A DNA stretch of 64,000 nucleotides from Lachnospiraceae bacterium UBA7202 (GCA_002490705.1 DKUO01000002.1:1-64000), one strand, 5' to 3'. Positions 1 to 8,162 are shown, counted from the first letter of the stretch. The notes: generated by a model from the letters alone, not told the origin. Numbers and translations are program-made.

Positions 1-49
1 TTAATTATTATTCGGTGTACTAGTCATTACATTTACCAAGGCGGCCGCA

Positions 50-1768
50 ATGGAAATGCAGGAGCGGTTCCGGCGTCTTGCGGGAGAACAATCCCTTCCG
101 GTTTGGTTCGGCACTTTCCACGCAGTATTCTATCATATCTTGAGACAGTCAGCGCAGTATCGCGGATATACCATTATCACAGAGACGGAAAAGAGGAAGT
201 TGATACGGGACATCATACATAGCCACAACCGATTCCTCTATTTGCAGGAGGAGGACATTGAAGAAATTTTGACTGCCATAAGCAGATATAAGAGAAAGGA
301 GTCGGAAGAAGCCGTGCCGGAAATTCAAAAAATGGAGCGGGAGGATTTCCTTTTTTTACTGGAGGATTATCAGAGCTGGCTGAAAGAGTTTTCTAAATTT
401 GACTTTGATGATTTGCTGACAGAATGCTTAAAGCTTTTGCAGTCAGACGGGGAATGCCTTTCGGGCTGGCAGGCACAGTTTCGCTATATTTTGGTAGATG
501 AGTTTCAGGATATTTCTCCAATGCAGTATGAAATCATAAGGCTTCTCTCAGCGCCGGAGGACCATCTGTTTATTGTGGGGGACGACGACCAGTCTATCTA
601 CGGCTTCCGCGGTGCGAATCCGGACAGTATGCAGCGCTTTTTAGCGGATTTTCCGAAGGCAAAACGGATTCTGCTGGACGTGAATTTCAGGTGCCATGGA
701 GAGATCGTACAGGCGGCGGGAAAGGTGATCGGGGAGAATGAGAACCGGATTCCAAAGGAGATTTTATCACATCATGCAGAAGGGGAAGGAGTCAGGCTTT
801 ACAGCGCAGAGTCGGAGGCAATGCTTCGGGATGCGGTGATCCATGCGCTGAAAGAGGAACAGAAAAAAAGAAAGCTGTCGGACTGCGCTATGATCTGCCG
901 GACGAATCTGGAGTGTGGCCTTTGGGCGCAGACGCTTAAGGAAGCTGGCATTCCCTTTGCCCTGAGGGAGCGCCCGAAAAACCGGTTTTCGCATTTTGTG
1001 ATTCAGGATATTTGCGCCTATCTGGCGCTGGGGCAGGGAGAGCTTGCAAGGCGGCATTTTCTGCGCGTGATGAACCGGCCTGTCCGGTATATGAAGCGGG
1101 ACAGCCTGCCCCGTGAAAATGTGGAGAGGGAGGAGCTGATCGGATATTATCAAGCGATTCCTGTCATACAGGAGAAGGTGAAAAGGCTCTTTCGGGATAT
1201 CGAGAATCTGGCCGGAAAGCGGGTGCATTTACAGATCCATTACATTCGCAAGGTAATCGGGTACGACGGATATTTGCGGGAGAAATACGGTGCCAGAAAG
1301 GCGGAGGAGCTTATCAGAAAAGGAGAGGAGTTTGAGGAATTTTCCAGGAATTTTTTGTCGGTGCAGGAGATGCGCAGTTATATGCGGGACTATGCGCAGA
1401 CAATCAAAGAGCCGGCAAAAGAGCAGGAAGGGGTACGGCTGATGACGATACACGCCTCCAAGGGCTTGGAATTTTCGAAGGTTTTTCTGCCGGAGTGCAA
1501 TGAAGGGAAGATACCTTTGGAACAATCCGGGACGGCAGATCAGATCGAGGAGGAAAGACGAATGTTTTATGTGGCTATGACCCGTGCGAAGAATGGACTG
1601 TTCCTCTTTTTCCACACGAACAAAACCGGGAAGGGAGCGCCTTCCCGATTCCTAAACCCGTTGCTTTCTCAAGGCTCGTCGTCTACCAGCTCGTCAAACT
1701 CGGCAGAGTCTAAAAACTCGTCGAAAGCGTCGGCGACAGCCTCGTACTCTTCATCATCTTCGATATAG
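50..1768 (+). CDS. UvrD/PcrA-type superfamily I DNA helicase, 5' end missing
   Basis: ATP-dependent 3'-5' DNA helicase of the UvrD/Rep/PcrA family, expected in DNA repair or replication. Visible motifs are motif II (DEFQD, about residue 150), motif III (VGDDDQSIYGFRGA, about 176), motif IV (LDVNFR), motif V (MTIHASKGLEF) and motif VI (FYVAMTRAK). The similarity starts before the first ATG: positions 17-49 read VLVITFTKAAA, which is motif Ia. The Walker A segment is absent because an in-frame TAA lies at 2-4 right at the window edge. The gene is therefore truncated, frameshifted upstream or cut by a contig end. Family-like sequence ends near 1665; the last 33 residues or so are a Ser-rich tail antisense to the DUF1292 gene. 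Confidence 0.85.
   Translation: MEMQERFRRLAGEQSLPVWFGTFHAVFYHILRQSAQYRGYTIITETEKRKLIRDIIHSHNRFLYLQEEDIEEILTAISRYKRKESEEAVPEIQKMEREDFLFLLEDYQSWLKEFSKFDFDDLLTECLKLLQSDGECLSGWQAQFRYILVDEFQDISPMQYEIIRLLSAPEDHLFIVGDDDQSIYGFRGANPDSMQRFLADFPKAKRILLDVNFRCHGEIVQAAGKVIGENENRIPKEILSHHAEGEGVRLYSAESEAMLRDAVIHALKEEQKKRKLSDCAMICRTNLECGLWAQTLKEAGIPFALRERPKNRFSHFVIQDICAYLALGQGELARRHFLRVMNRPVRYMKRDSLPRENVEREELIGYYQAIPVIQEKVKRLFRDIENLAGKRVHLQIHYIRKVIGYDGYLREKYGARKAEELIRKGEEFEEFSRNFLSVQEMRSYMRDYAQTIKEPAKEQEGVRLMTIHASKGLEFSKVFLPECNEGKIPLEQSGTADQIEEERRMFYVAMTRAKNGLFLFFHTNKTGKGAPSRFLNPLLSQGSSSTSSSNSAESKNSSKASATASYSSSSSI
1622..1648 (-). terminator. Possible terminator of the DUF1292 gene inside the helicase gene
   Basis: A perfect 8-bp stem (1627-1634 with 1640-1647, loop of 5) lies just past the DUF1292 stop in that gene's reading direction. 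A short T-rich run (GGTTTTG on the minus strand) follows it. It sits within the helicase coding region. The weak T run lowers confidence. Confidence 0.4.
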
Positions 1769-2010
1769 CCGAGCACCGGCTCCTCGTTGGGGTCTTTTGG
1801 ATTTTCGCTGTAGCGGTAAAACCAGACCTCTCCCTCTGTGTTTTCGCCGTTTCCGTTTAGGGGAAGAAGAGCGATATAGTCTTTTCCTGCTACGGTCAGG
1901 ATCGTCACTACGGCGCAGGTGACCTTGGAGCCGTCGTCCAGTTCCAATTCTACGGTCATTTCTTCCTTGTCCAGTTCTTCCTTGGTATTGGCTTTCTCGT
2001 TTTGATTCAT
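1669..2010 (-). CDS. DUF1292 family protein
   Basis: Small acidic protein of 113 residues matching the DUF1292 (YrzB-like) family of Firmicutes, whose role is unknown. Recognisable features are an N-terminal charged segment, the core LELDDGSKVTCAVV, a hydrophobic strand (DYIALLPL), VWFYRY, and a very acidic C-terminus ending in VDDEP. The start at 2010 was preferred over a longer in-frame start at 2121 because a GGAAAGGAA-type ribosome site precedes it and family similarity begins here. A promoter (TTGCCG, 17 bp, TAAACT) lies upstream. The last 100 bp overlap the convergent helicase gene. Confidence 0.85.
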   Translation of the reverse strand: MNQNEKANTKEELDKEEMTVELELDDGSKVTCAVVTILTVAGKDYIALLPLNGNGENTEGEVWFYRYSENPKDPNEEPVLGYIEDDEEYEAVADAFDEFLDSAEFDELVDDEP

Positions 2011-2054
2011 TCTTTTTCCTTTCCGAGCTACAGGGTAAAGGAGCTCTTGCGTAC

Positions 2055-2083
2055 AGTTTACCATAGATGAGCTCGTTCGGCAA
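2055..2083 (-). promoter_or_regulatory. Sigma-A-like promoter for the DUF1292 gene
   Basis: On the minus strand TTGCCG (2083-2078) and TAAACT (2060-2055) are separated by 17 bp, about 45 bp upstream of the start codon. Confidence 0.5.
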
Positions 2084-2104
2084 AACCTAAAATACTTTTT
2101 TAGA

Positions 2105-2133
2105 TTGAAAAGAAATTCCAATTTTTGTATAAT
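2105..2133 (+). promoter_or_regulatory. Sigma-A promoter for the GH13-like gene
   Basis: TTGAAA (2105-2110), a 17-bp spacer, then a perfect TATAAT (2128-2133). It lies 79 bp upstream of the GH13-like start and is divergent from the DUF1292 promoter. Confidence 0.75.
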
Positions 2134-2211
2134 ATAAAATGACTAAACTTATGATTCCATGGAAAGAACTATCATGCACCGGGAATCAGGCTTGAATAGA
2201 CGGAGGTTTTC

Positions 2212-4155
2212 ATGCAAAAGACATTCCACGTAAAGCAAGTAGATAGGGCACGAATGTATCCGCTTGGTGTATCTTTTGAGGAAGAGGGACTGCGCATTTC
2301 GGAGGTGTGTGAAGGTACTGAGGAAGCGGGGATTGTTCTTTATGACAGAAGACACCGGGAGGGCGTGCGTATTCCTTTCCCTGAAAATTGGCGTGTGGGA
2401 GCAGTGCGTGCCATGATGCTTGCCGGTTATCAGGACAGAAATTGCAGTTACCTTTTTTACAGGGGGGATGAGGTCTATCAGGACCCCTGCTGTAAGCGGG
2501 TGGAAACTGTCTGCGGGTATGGCATAAGGAAGCCATCTCTGCCGCGGTGTCAAGCAGTATCAGAGGCTTATGACTGGGGAAACGATGAAAATGTCCATAT
2601 CCCTTATGAGAAAATGATTTTGTATGCGCTGCATGTGCGCGGTTTTACCAAACACCGCTCCTCCGGCGTGAAATGGAAGGGCACCTATGCCGGCGTGGCG
2701 GAAAAAATACCGTATATGCAGGAGCTGGGAATCAATATGGCGCTTCTGATGCCAGCCTATGAGTTTGATGAAATCATGCCGGAGAATACGGCGCAGACGA
2801 TGGAGCAGGCTGTTCTTACTTACAGGCAGGAGCTTCCAAAGCCAAATGAGGAGGAGAAAAAGCCGAGGCTGAATTACTGGGGATATCAGCCGGGGCTTTA
2901 CTATGTGCCAAAGAGCGCCTATGCCCACAGTAAGGATGCGGCGGGAGAGTTTAAAGATATGGTGCGGGCTTTTCACAAAGCCGGTATTGGCGTTTCCATG
3001 CAGTTTTATTTTCCGCCGGAAATGAGAACAGCGGATATTTTGGATGTACTGAAATATTGGGTATTGGAGTATCATATCGACGGGTTCCACCTGATGAGCG
3101 CATCTCTGGCTATGGATGTGATTGCCGATGAACCGCTTCTTGCAGAGACGATGCTGCTTACCGGGGAATGGAATGCCCAAAGAAAAGGGGAGGGAAGGCG
3201 GAATGTCGGATGGCTGAACGACGGATTTTTGTATGATGTACGTCGCTTTATCAAGGGCGACGACAATATGATTAACCAATTCCTCTTTCATCTGCGGGAA
3301 GATAAGGCCGAAAACGGAATCATTAACAGCATTGCCAGATGGGATGGGTTCCGTCTGGTGGATCTGGTGTCCTATGAGCGCAAGCATAACGAGGAGAACG
3401 GCGAGAACAACACGGACGGAACGGACTATAATTGCAGCTGGAATTGCGGGGTAGAGGGAAAGAGCAGAAAGAAGAGTGTGCAGGAGCTGCGTTTGCGGCA
3501 GATGAAAAATGCGATTACGATTCTCTTGATGTCCCGGGGAACACCGCTTCTCTACAGCGGAGACGAGTTTGCAAACACACAGGAGGGAAATAACAATCCT
3601 TACTGTCAGGACAATGAAATAGCATGGATTAAGTGGAACCAGACGAGCGCCGGAAGGGAACTTTTGGAGTACACGAAATATATGATCGGTATGCGAAAAG
3701 CCCACGATATTCTTTACAGAAAGACGCTTCTTCGGGGGATTGATACGCTTTCCTGCGGTTTTCCGGACATTTCCTTTCACGGAAGGGAGGCATGGCGGCC
3801 AGATACCAGTCCTGCCAGCCGGTGTATGGGAATCATGTACTGTGGTTTCTATGGGGCGGAGGGAAAACCGGAGCAGGAGTGCTTCTTCTATATCGCAGTC
3901 AACATGCACTGGCAGGTAAATTATATGGGATTACCCAAACTTCCGAAGGGAAAGTGTTGGGTTTATCGGGCTTCTACGGGAAAGGAGCTTCCGGAGATCG
4001 AGGAGGAAGCCGCTTCGCAGGAGATCTGTGTACCGGCGAGAACCATCGTCCTGTGTACCACAAAAGATGTGCCGGTGGAGACGGAAAAGCCGGCCCGGAA
4101 AAATGCCAGGGCGGAGAGATCAGGGAAAAAGGGGTTGAAAAAACCGGATGAATAA
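2212..4155 (+). CDS. GH13 (isoamylase/GlgX-like) protein, catalytic residues degenerate
   Basis: A 647-residue relative of glycogen-debranching alpha-amylase-family enzymes. The N-terminal ~110 residues are probably a beta-sandwich carbohydrate module, followed by a TIM-barrel. GlgX-type landmarks remain: YALHVRGFT, the DVRRFIKGD segment, and DGFRLVDLVSYERKHNEENG. The usual region II DGFRFDLA, which supplies the nucleophile Asp and its Arg, reads DGFHLMSA here. Region I lacks its Asn-His (it reads VSMQFYFPP). The region IV His-Asp reads WD. A Glu survives in LTGEWN. This is probably a non-catalytic or altered family member rather than an active debranching enzyme. GGAGG precedes the ATG. The stop overlaps the next start by 8 bp, suggesting translational coupling. 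Confidence 0.75.
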   Translation: MQKTFHVKQVDRARMYPLGVSFEEEGLRISEVCEGTEEAGIVLYDRRHREGVRIPFPENWRVGAVRAMMLAGYQDRNCSYLFYRGDEVYQDPCCKRVETVCGYGIRKPSLPRCQAVSEAYDWGNDENVHIPYEKMILYALHVRGFTKHRSSGVKWKGTYAGVAEKIPYMQELGINMALLMPAYEFDEIMPENTAQTMEQAVLTYRQELPKPNEEEKKPRLNYWGYQPGLYYVPKSAYAHSKDAAGEFKDMVRAFHKAGIGVSMQFYFPPEMRTADILDVLKYWVLEYHIDGFHLMSASLAMDVIADEPLLAETMLLTGEWNAQRKGEGRRNVGWLNDGFLYDVRRFIKGDDNMINQFLFHLREDKAENGIINSIARWDGFRLVDLVSYERKHNEENGENNTDGTDYNCSWNCGVEGKSRKKSVQELRLRQMKNAITILLMSRGTPLLYSGDEFANTQEGNNNPYCQDNEIAWIKWNQTSAGRELLEYTKYMIGMRKAHDILYRKTLLRGIDTLSCGFPDISFHGREAWRPDTSPASRCMGIMYCGFYGAEGKPEQECFFYIAVNMHWQVNYMGLPKLPKGKCWVYRASTGKELPEIEEEAASQEICVPARTIVLCTTKDVPVETEKPARKNARAERSGKKGLKKPDE

Positions 4156-4684
4156 AGCGTGGGAACATTTTAAGACGATTACGCACCATAAACTTTTAGT
4201 CATGGACGGGTGTTTTCGGGTCGGGCTTTTTAAACAAGGGCTTCTTCATGATCTGTCAAAGTATACGCCTGCCGAATTTCTGGTGGGAGCCAAATATTAT
4301 CAGGGCGACAGAAGCCCGAATAATGCGGAGAGGGAAGATATCGGATATTCCTCCGCATGGCTTCATCACAAGGGACGGAATAAGCACCATTATGAGTATT
4401 GGATTGACTACAGCGCGAAGGATATCGAGGGCGGGATGGCGCCGGCGCCCATGCCGGCCCGCTATGTAGTCGAAATGTTTATGGACCGCATTGCGGCTTG
4501 TAAAGTGTATCACGGTGCAGCCTATCGGGATCAGGACCCGCTGGCATATTACCAGTCGGCCAAAACGCCGCCCATGCTGCATAAAAAAACGAAACGGATG
4601 TTGGAGTTTTTGCTGCATATGCTGGCAGAGCAGGGAGAAGAGCGGACCTTCCGCTATATTCGCAAAAAAATATTAAATCAGTAA
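4148..4684 (+). CDS. DUF5662-like protein with His/Asp motifs
   Basis: A 178-residue soluble protein resembling DUF5662 family members, of unknown function. Conserved-looking His/Asp clusters (FKQGLLHDLSKY near residue 32, WLHHKGRNKHHYEYW near 70, and MDRIAACK) suggest metal binding reminiscent of HD-type hydrolases; that is an inference. The start codon overlaps the stop of the upstream GH13-like gene, so the two are likely co-expressed. A strong hairpin follows the stop codon. Confidence 0.65.
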   Translation: MNKAWEHFKTITHHKLLVMDGCFRVGLFKQGLLHDLSKYTPAEFLVGAKYYQGDRSPNNAEREDIGYSSAWLHHKGRNKHHYEYWIDYSAKDIEGGMAPAPMPARYVVEMFMDRIAACKVYHGAAYRDQDPLAYYQSAKTPPMLHKKTKRMLEFLLHMLAEQGEERTFRYIRKKILNQ

Positions 4685-4688
4685 CCGC

Positions 4689-4728
4689 CCTTTTTCTCTC
4701 GCATAGGATATGGTATGAGAGAAAAAGG
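4689..4728 (+). promoter_or_regulatory. Perfect 12-bp inverted repeat covering a ribosome site
   Basis: Arms at 4689-4700 and 4717-4728 pair perfectly around a 16-nt loop. The right arm runs into the AAGGAG that serves the small Cys-rich gene at 4740. The hairpin could hide that ribosome site or act as a weak terminator for the upstream gene; no T run follows. Confidence 0.6.
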
Positions 4729-4739
4729 AGAGAAAGCCC

Positions 4740-4985
4740 ATGAATAATTGTTGTCTGATTATACTTCTGCTGCTTTTCTGCGGACAGAACGGAAGTCGTA
4801 TGGGGCAGTCCGGCTGTGGCTGTGAAGAACCGCAAACACCGCCTTGCAGAAGACCGGAACCACCCTGCGGCAGACCTGAGCCGGAACCCTGCGGATGCGA
4901 GGACTCCAGATTTGAGCCCCGTTTTGAGCAGCGGCCTTTTGGCGGGAACGGTTCTACCTGCGGCTGTGAAGGCGAAGGAAACTGA
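4740..4985 (+). CDS. Small Cys-rich protein with hydrophobic N-terminus
   Basis: An 81-residue protein starting MNNCCLIILLLLFCG, a short hydrophobic anchor flanked by cysteines. A Pro/Glu/Arg/Cys-rich body follows with repeated CGC and PCG patterns (11 or so Cys in total) and a Gly-rich end. Family not identified. The layout resembles small Clostridia spore-coat or envelope proteins; that is a guess. An AAGGAG ribosome site at about 4725 lies in the arm of a hairpin. A clear terminator follows, so the gene seems real despite its size. Confidence 0.6.
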   Translation: MNNCCLIILLLLFCGQNGSRMGQSGCGCEEPQTPPCRRPEPPCGRPEPEPCGCEDSRFEPRFEQRPFGGNGSTCGCEGEGN

Positions 4986-5007
4986 CAGTAAGATTTGTGT
5001 ATCTTGG

Positions 5008-5036
5008 AAAGGATCGCTTTGGCGATCCTTTTCGTT
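5008..5036 (+). terminator. Intrinsic terminator after the Cys-rich gene
   Basis: 10-bp perfect stem (5008-5017 with 5022-5031), 4-nt loop, followed by a T-rich tail. Confidence 0.75.
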
Positions 5037-5046
5037 TGCGAAAAAT

Positions 5047-5075
5047 TTGACGGAAGGCGGATACGGTGATATATT
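5047..5075 (+). promoter_or_regulatory. Sigma-A promoter for trpS
   Basis: TTGACG (5047-5052), 17-bp spacer, TATATT (5070-5075). The leader to trpS is only about 70 nt, too short for a T-box, and none is visible. Confidence 0.7.
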
Positions 5076-5148
5076 ATTATAGTTAACGACATAAAAAATT
5101 TCAGAAATTGGTTATGGCGTTTACTATGGTTATGGGAGGAATTTTATT

Positions 5149-6153
5149 ATGTTGGATGGAAATAAGGTATTATTCAGCGGTATGCAGGCAACTGGGAATC
5201 TGACGCTGGGGAATTATCTGGGCGCTTTGAAGAACTGGGTGACTCTTTGCGACGAGTATCAGTGCTTTTATTCGGTTGTGGATCTGCATTCCATTACCAT
5301 AAGACAGGATCCTGCGGAGCTGCGAAGACGGGCGAGAAATCTTCTCACACTCTATATCGCGGCGGGGATTGATCCTGAAAAAAACTGTCTTTACTACCAG
5401 TCGCATGTGTCGGGACATGCGGAGCTTGCCTGGATTTTGAACTGCTTTACTTATATGGGCGAGTTAAATCGAATGACCCAGTTCAAAGACAAGGCGGCGA
5501 AACATGCGGACAATATCAACGCGGGATTGTTCACGTATCCGGTGCTGATGGCGGCGGACATTCTGCTGTTCCAGTCGGATGTAGTGCCGGTGGGAAAGGA
5601 TCAGCTGCAACATCTGGAGATCACAAGAGATATTGCCCAGCGGTTCAATGGGATATACGGCGACGTGTTCACCATTCCGGAGCCCTATGTCGGGAAGACA
5701 GGGGCCAGCATTAAGAGCTTGCAGAATCCGGAAAAGAAAATGTCAAAGTCGGATGAGAATCCCAATGCAAGCATTTACCTGATGGATGATCCCGATACGA
5801 TTATCCGCAAGTTTAAGAGGGCCGTGACGGATTCCGAGGCGGTAGTCCGCTACTGTGACGAGCAGCCCGGCATACACAATCTGATCGACATTTACTGCGT
5901 CTGCACAGGCAAGACCCCGGAGGAGACGGAGAGAGAGTTCGACGGCAAAGGCTACGGCGATTTCAAGATGGCTGTGGGGGAGGCTGTGGTGAGTGTTTTA
6001 AAGCCTCTTCAGGAAAAATATGAGGATCTTGGTAAAAACAAGGATTACATTGACAAGATCATCAAGGAGAACGGGGAAAAGGCGGCGTATTTTGCCAATA
6101 AAACTTTGCGCAAGGTACAGAAAAAAGTGGGATTTCCGGAGAAAATCCGTTAA
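5149..6153 (+). CDS. trpS: Tryptophan--tRNA ligase
   Basis: Charges tRNA-Trp with tryptophan in the cytoplasm. A class I synthetase of 334 residues, the usual bacterial length. The HIGH-type signature is TLGN at residues 19-22 (after GMQATGN) and the KMSKS loop is intact at 197-201. The TrpS specificity region (AADILLFQSDVVPVGKDQLQH) is recognisable. GGGAGGA precedes the ATG and the gene has its own promoter. It appears to be monocistronic or to read into the next gene. Confidence 0.97.
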   Translation: MLDGNKVLFSGMQATGNLTLGNYLGALKNWVTLCDEYQCFYSVVDLHSITIRQDPAELRRRARNLLTLYIAAGIDPEKNCLYYQSHVSGHAELAWILNCFTYMGELNRMTQFKDKAAKHADNINAGLFTYPVLMAADILLFQSDVVPVGKDQLQHLEITRDIAQRFNGIYGDVFTIPEPYVGKTGASIKSLQNPEKKMSKSDENPNASIYLMDDPDTIIRKFKRAVTDSEAVVRYCDEQPGIHNLIDIYCVCTGKTPEETEREFDGKGYGDFKMAVGEAVVSVLKPLQEKYEDLGKNKDYIDKIIKENGEKAAYFANKTLRKVQKKVGFPEKIR

Positions 6154-6204
6154 CAGTAAACAGGAAAGCGCCTATGAGGTTTTAGGTAGGTAAAGGAGAA
6201 AAAA

Positions 6205-7254
6205 TTGGATAATCAGTTCAACAATCAACAGAACAACGGGTATCAACAAGGTAACCCTTACCAGCAGGGCAATGGGTATCAGCAGGGGAATCCCTACCAG
6301 CAGAACAATGGGTATCAACAGGGAAATTTTTATCAGCAGGGCAACGGATACCAGCAGGGAAATCCGTACCAGCAGGGCAATATGTGTAACGGATACGGCA
6401 ATTACGGCGGCAATGCCGAGCCCCAGAAGGCGCCCAATATTTTTCAACAGTTTGCACTCGCTTTCGTGCCGACCAAGTACGACAGGCTGACGAAGGTGAA
6501 AACGGGAAGTTTGATCGGGTTCGTGACAGTTTTGGTGTTAGCAGCCACTTTGCTTTCTTTTATCTCCGTGATGATGGTGTTTGCTTCCGTTGATATGGAA
6601 GAGCTGGGGGAGGAGCTGCCGAATTTCGCATTGTCGAACGGAAAATTTAATATTGAGGAAGACTTTCTGTATGATGAGGGAAATGTGTTCGTATACATGA
6701 CGGAGGATATCGACAGTTTTTCCTATGAGGATACGGCTGGGATTGCCGACGAGGGATACAGTGATATTATACTGGTAGGACGGGACGGCCTTTCGGTTAT
6801 GCAGGACGGACAGTATGAACAGTTTGATTTTTCAGACCTTGATTTCGGTGTGGTAATCGACAGAGATTGGATTGTCTCCACATTGATGCCGCTTATTGTC
6901 TTTGTGATGATCATAGGGTACATTTTCGTTTTTGTGGGTTTGGGACTTGGCTATTTTATGTTCGCGGCGGTTTATCTGCTGTTTGCAATGCTCATTGCCG
7001 CCATTATGAAGAAGCACATAGAGACGGGAGCGCTGTTCCGGGTTGCGGTCTATTCGAAGGTGCTGATGTTTGTGGTAGCGACGGTTCTGGATGTGCTTCC
7101 CTTTGTCAGCTTTTCCGTGCCTTTCCTTCTCAGGGTTGCCATTACCATCGGGTTTATGGCCTTTGCGATCGCAAAACTACAGGATTACAGACCGATTTTC
7201 ACGGCGCCGGTGATGCCGGGACAGGGCGGCCAAAACGGACAGGGATGGCAGTAA
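6205..7254 (+). CDS. Polytopic membrane protein with N-terminal YQQGN repeats (DUF1189-like)
   Basis: A 349-residue protein. Residues 1-60 are a low-complexity tract of alternating GNPYQQ, GNGYQQ and NNGYQQ units. A conserved stretch (FQQFALAFVPTKYDRLTK) follows, then a membrane segment near 108-128, an extracytoplasmic acidic loop, and three or four membrane segments from about 215 to 330. The arrangement resembles DUF1189 proteins; function unknown. Translation starts at TTG, chosen because AAGGAG lies 7 nt upstream and no ATG fits. It is convergent with the phosphatase gene, with a gap of only 3 bp. Confidence 0.75.
   Translation: MDNQFNNQQNNGYQQGNPYQQGNGYQQGNPYQQNNGYQQGNFYQQGNGYQQGNPYQQGNMCNGYGNYGGNAEPQKAPNIFQQFALAFVPTKYDRLTKVKTGSLIGFVTVLVLAATLLSFISVMMVFASVDMEELGEELPNFALSNGKFNIEEDFLYDEGNVFVYMTEDIDSFSYEDTAGIADEGYSDIILVGRDGLSVMQDGQYEQFDFSDLDFGVVIDRDWIVSTLMPLIVFVMIIGYIFVFVGLGLGYFMFAAVYLLFAMLIAAIMKKHIETGALFRVAVYSKVLMFVVATVLDVLPFVSFSVPFLLRVAITIGFMAFAIAKLQDYRPIFTAPVMPGQGGQNGQGWQ
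6239..6390 (+). repeat. Tandem degenerate repeats encoding YQQGN units
   Basis: Roughly ten imperfect 15-nt units of the type tatcagcagggcaat encode alternating GNPYQQ and GNGYQQ motifs. The tract may be variable in length by slippage or recombination. Confidence 0.75.
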
Positions 7255-7257
7255 TTG

Positions 7258-7983
7258 CTATTCCTGAAAAGGTTCGGTAAAGTATCCGGCTCCAGAAACC
7301 GGTTCTTTGCCTGCCTGTAGATGGGAGGTGTCGCCCATCACCTGCACGCGAAAGAGCGCTTCGTTTTCCATCCGCTCCTCGCTGGCAAGCACGGTGACGG
7401 AAGTGGGTGCAAGGAAAAATCCATGCAGAAGAGGCACCGGTGAAATGCCGAGAAGGTGGCTTAACATCATACAGGTAACGCCAAGATGGCAGAAGATCAC
7501 GATCGTATCTTCTGTCTCTTTTTTTGCCGGGGTCGTCACATAGTAATTGTTATGCCGTATGTAACCGTAGGAGGCCAGAAGGCTGTCCAATCCTTCGCAG
7601 ACTTCTTTGTAGGCGGGCAAAAGCGCGTCGTTGGAACGATAAAGCTCCGTGGTTTTCCATGCCTCGCGGTCATACATTTCGGGTATTTCGGTCCAGTAGC
7701 GCGGCATGAGGTCCCAAGGAACGCCGTGGCGTCCCGTCACAGGATCGTCAATAAAATAACTGAATTCCTTCATCCATTCATAGGTGACCGCCTCGCGGCC
7801 CACTGCTTCCAGAGAGTAGGAGGCGGTTTTCTTAGCCCGCCCAAGGGGAGAGCAGTAGAACTGCGTGATGTTTTCCCATTTTGCCACCCGCTTTGCCAAA
7901 AGCCTGGCCTCTCGCATTCCCTTTTCCGTGAGCGTGTCGTTCGCATAGTCCGGGTCCCCGTGTCTGATGAATATGATTCTCAT
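7258..7983 (-). CDS. Histidine phosphatase (phosphoglycerate mutase-like) family protein
   Basis: A 241-residue enzyme of the histidine phosphatase superfamily; the substrate cannot be told from sequence. The N-terminus reads MRIIFIRHGDPDY with the phospho-accepting His in RHG. The second conserved Arg/Glu regions and a later CHLGV segment with the second His are present. The start at 7983 was chosen over the in-frame ATG at 7992 because AGAAGG sits at correct distance only from the former. It is transcribed alone, tail to tail with the repeat membrane protein. Confidence 0.85.
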   Translation of the reverse strand: MRIIFIRHGDPDYANDTLTEKGMREARLLAKRVAKWENITQFYCSPLGRAKKTASYSLEAVGREAVTYEWMKEFSYFIDDPVTGRHGVPWDLMPRYWTEIPEMYDREAWKTTELYRSNDALLPAYKEVCEGLDSLLASYGYIRHNNYYVTTPAKKETEDTIVIFCHLGVTCMMLSHLLGISPVPLLHGFFLAPTSVTVLASEERMENEALFRVQVMGDTSHLQAGKEPVSGAGYFTEPFQE

Positions 7984-8047
7984 GTTTACCATCCTTCTTT
8001 TCTCAAATATTTCTTGAAAATTTAATTTTTATTTGTTTCTAACATGA

Positions 8048-8105
8048 TATAATATACCAGACGCAAAAGAAAAACAAGCGACGCGAAGCGGCATTTGTTT
8101 TTCTT
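8048..8105 (+). promoter_or_regulatory. Candidate -10 box and leader hairpin upstream of hflK
   Basis: A TATAAT at 8048-8053 has only a poor -35. In the leader, arms 8067-8077 and 8095-8105 form a perfect 11-bp stem enclosing a small CGC-GAA-GCG hairpin. It is followed by further GC-skewed sequence and no T run, so a regulatory or stability role is more likely than termination. Confidence 0.45.
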
Positions 8106-8162
8106 GCGAGTTAAGAGCTTGCGAGTAAAACTACGACTAACAGAGAAAGGTTTGGTACAGAT

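Noticed and set aside
18..48. SpeI-like ACTAGT and NotI-like GCGGCCGC sites close together, as in a vector polylinker
   Set aside because: The translation across them is VLVITFTKAAA, the natural helicase motif Ia, so the sites are coincidental.
2560..3909. 449-codon open frame on the minus strand
   Set aside because: It is the shadow of the GH13-like gene, which has family motifs, a promoter and a ribosome site; the minus frame has none.
5076..5148. T-box leader for trpS
   Set aside because: The leader is about 70 nt with no specifier loop, antiterminator or terminator.
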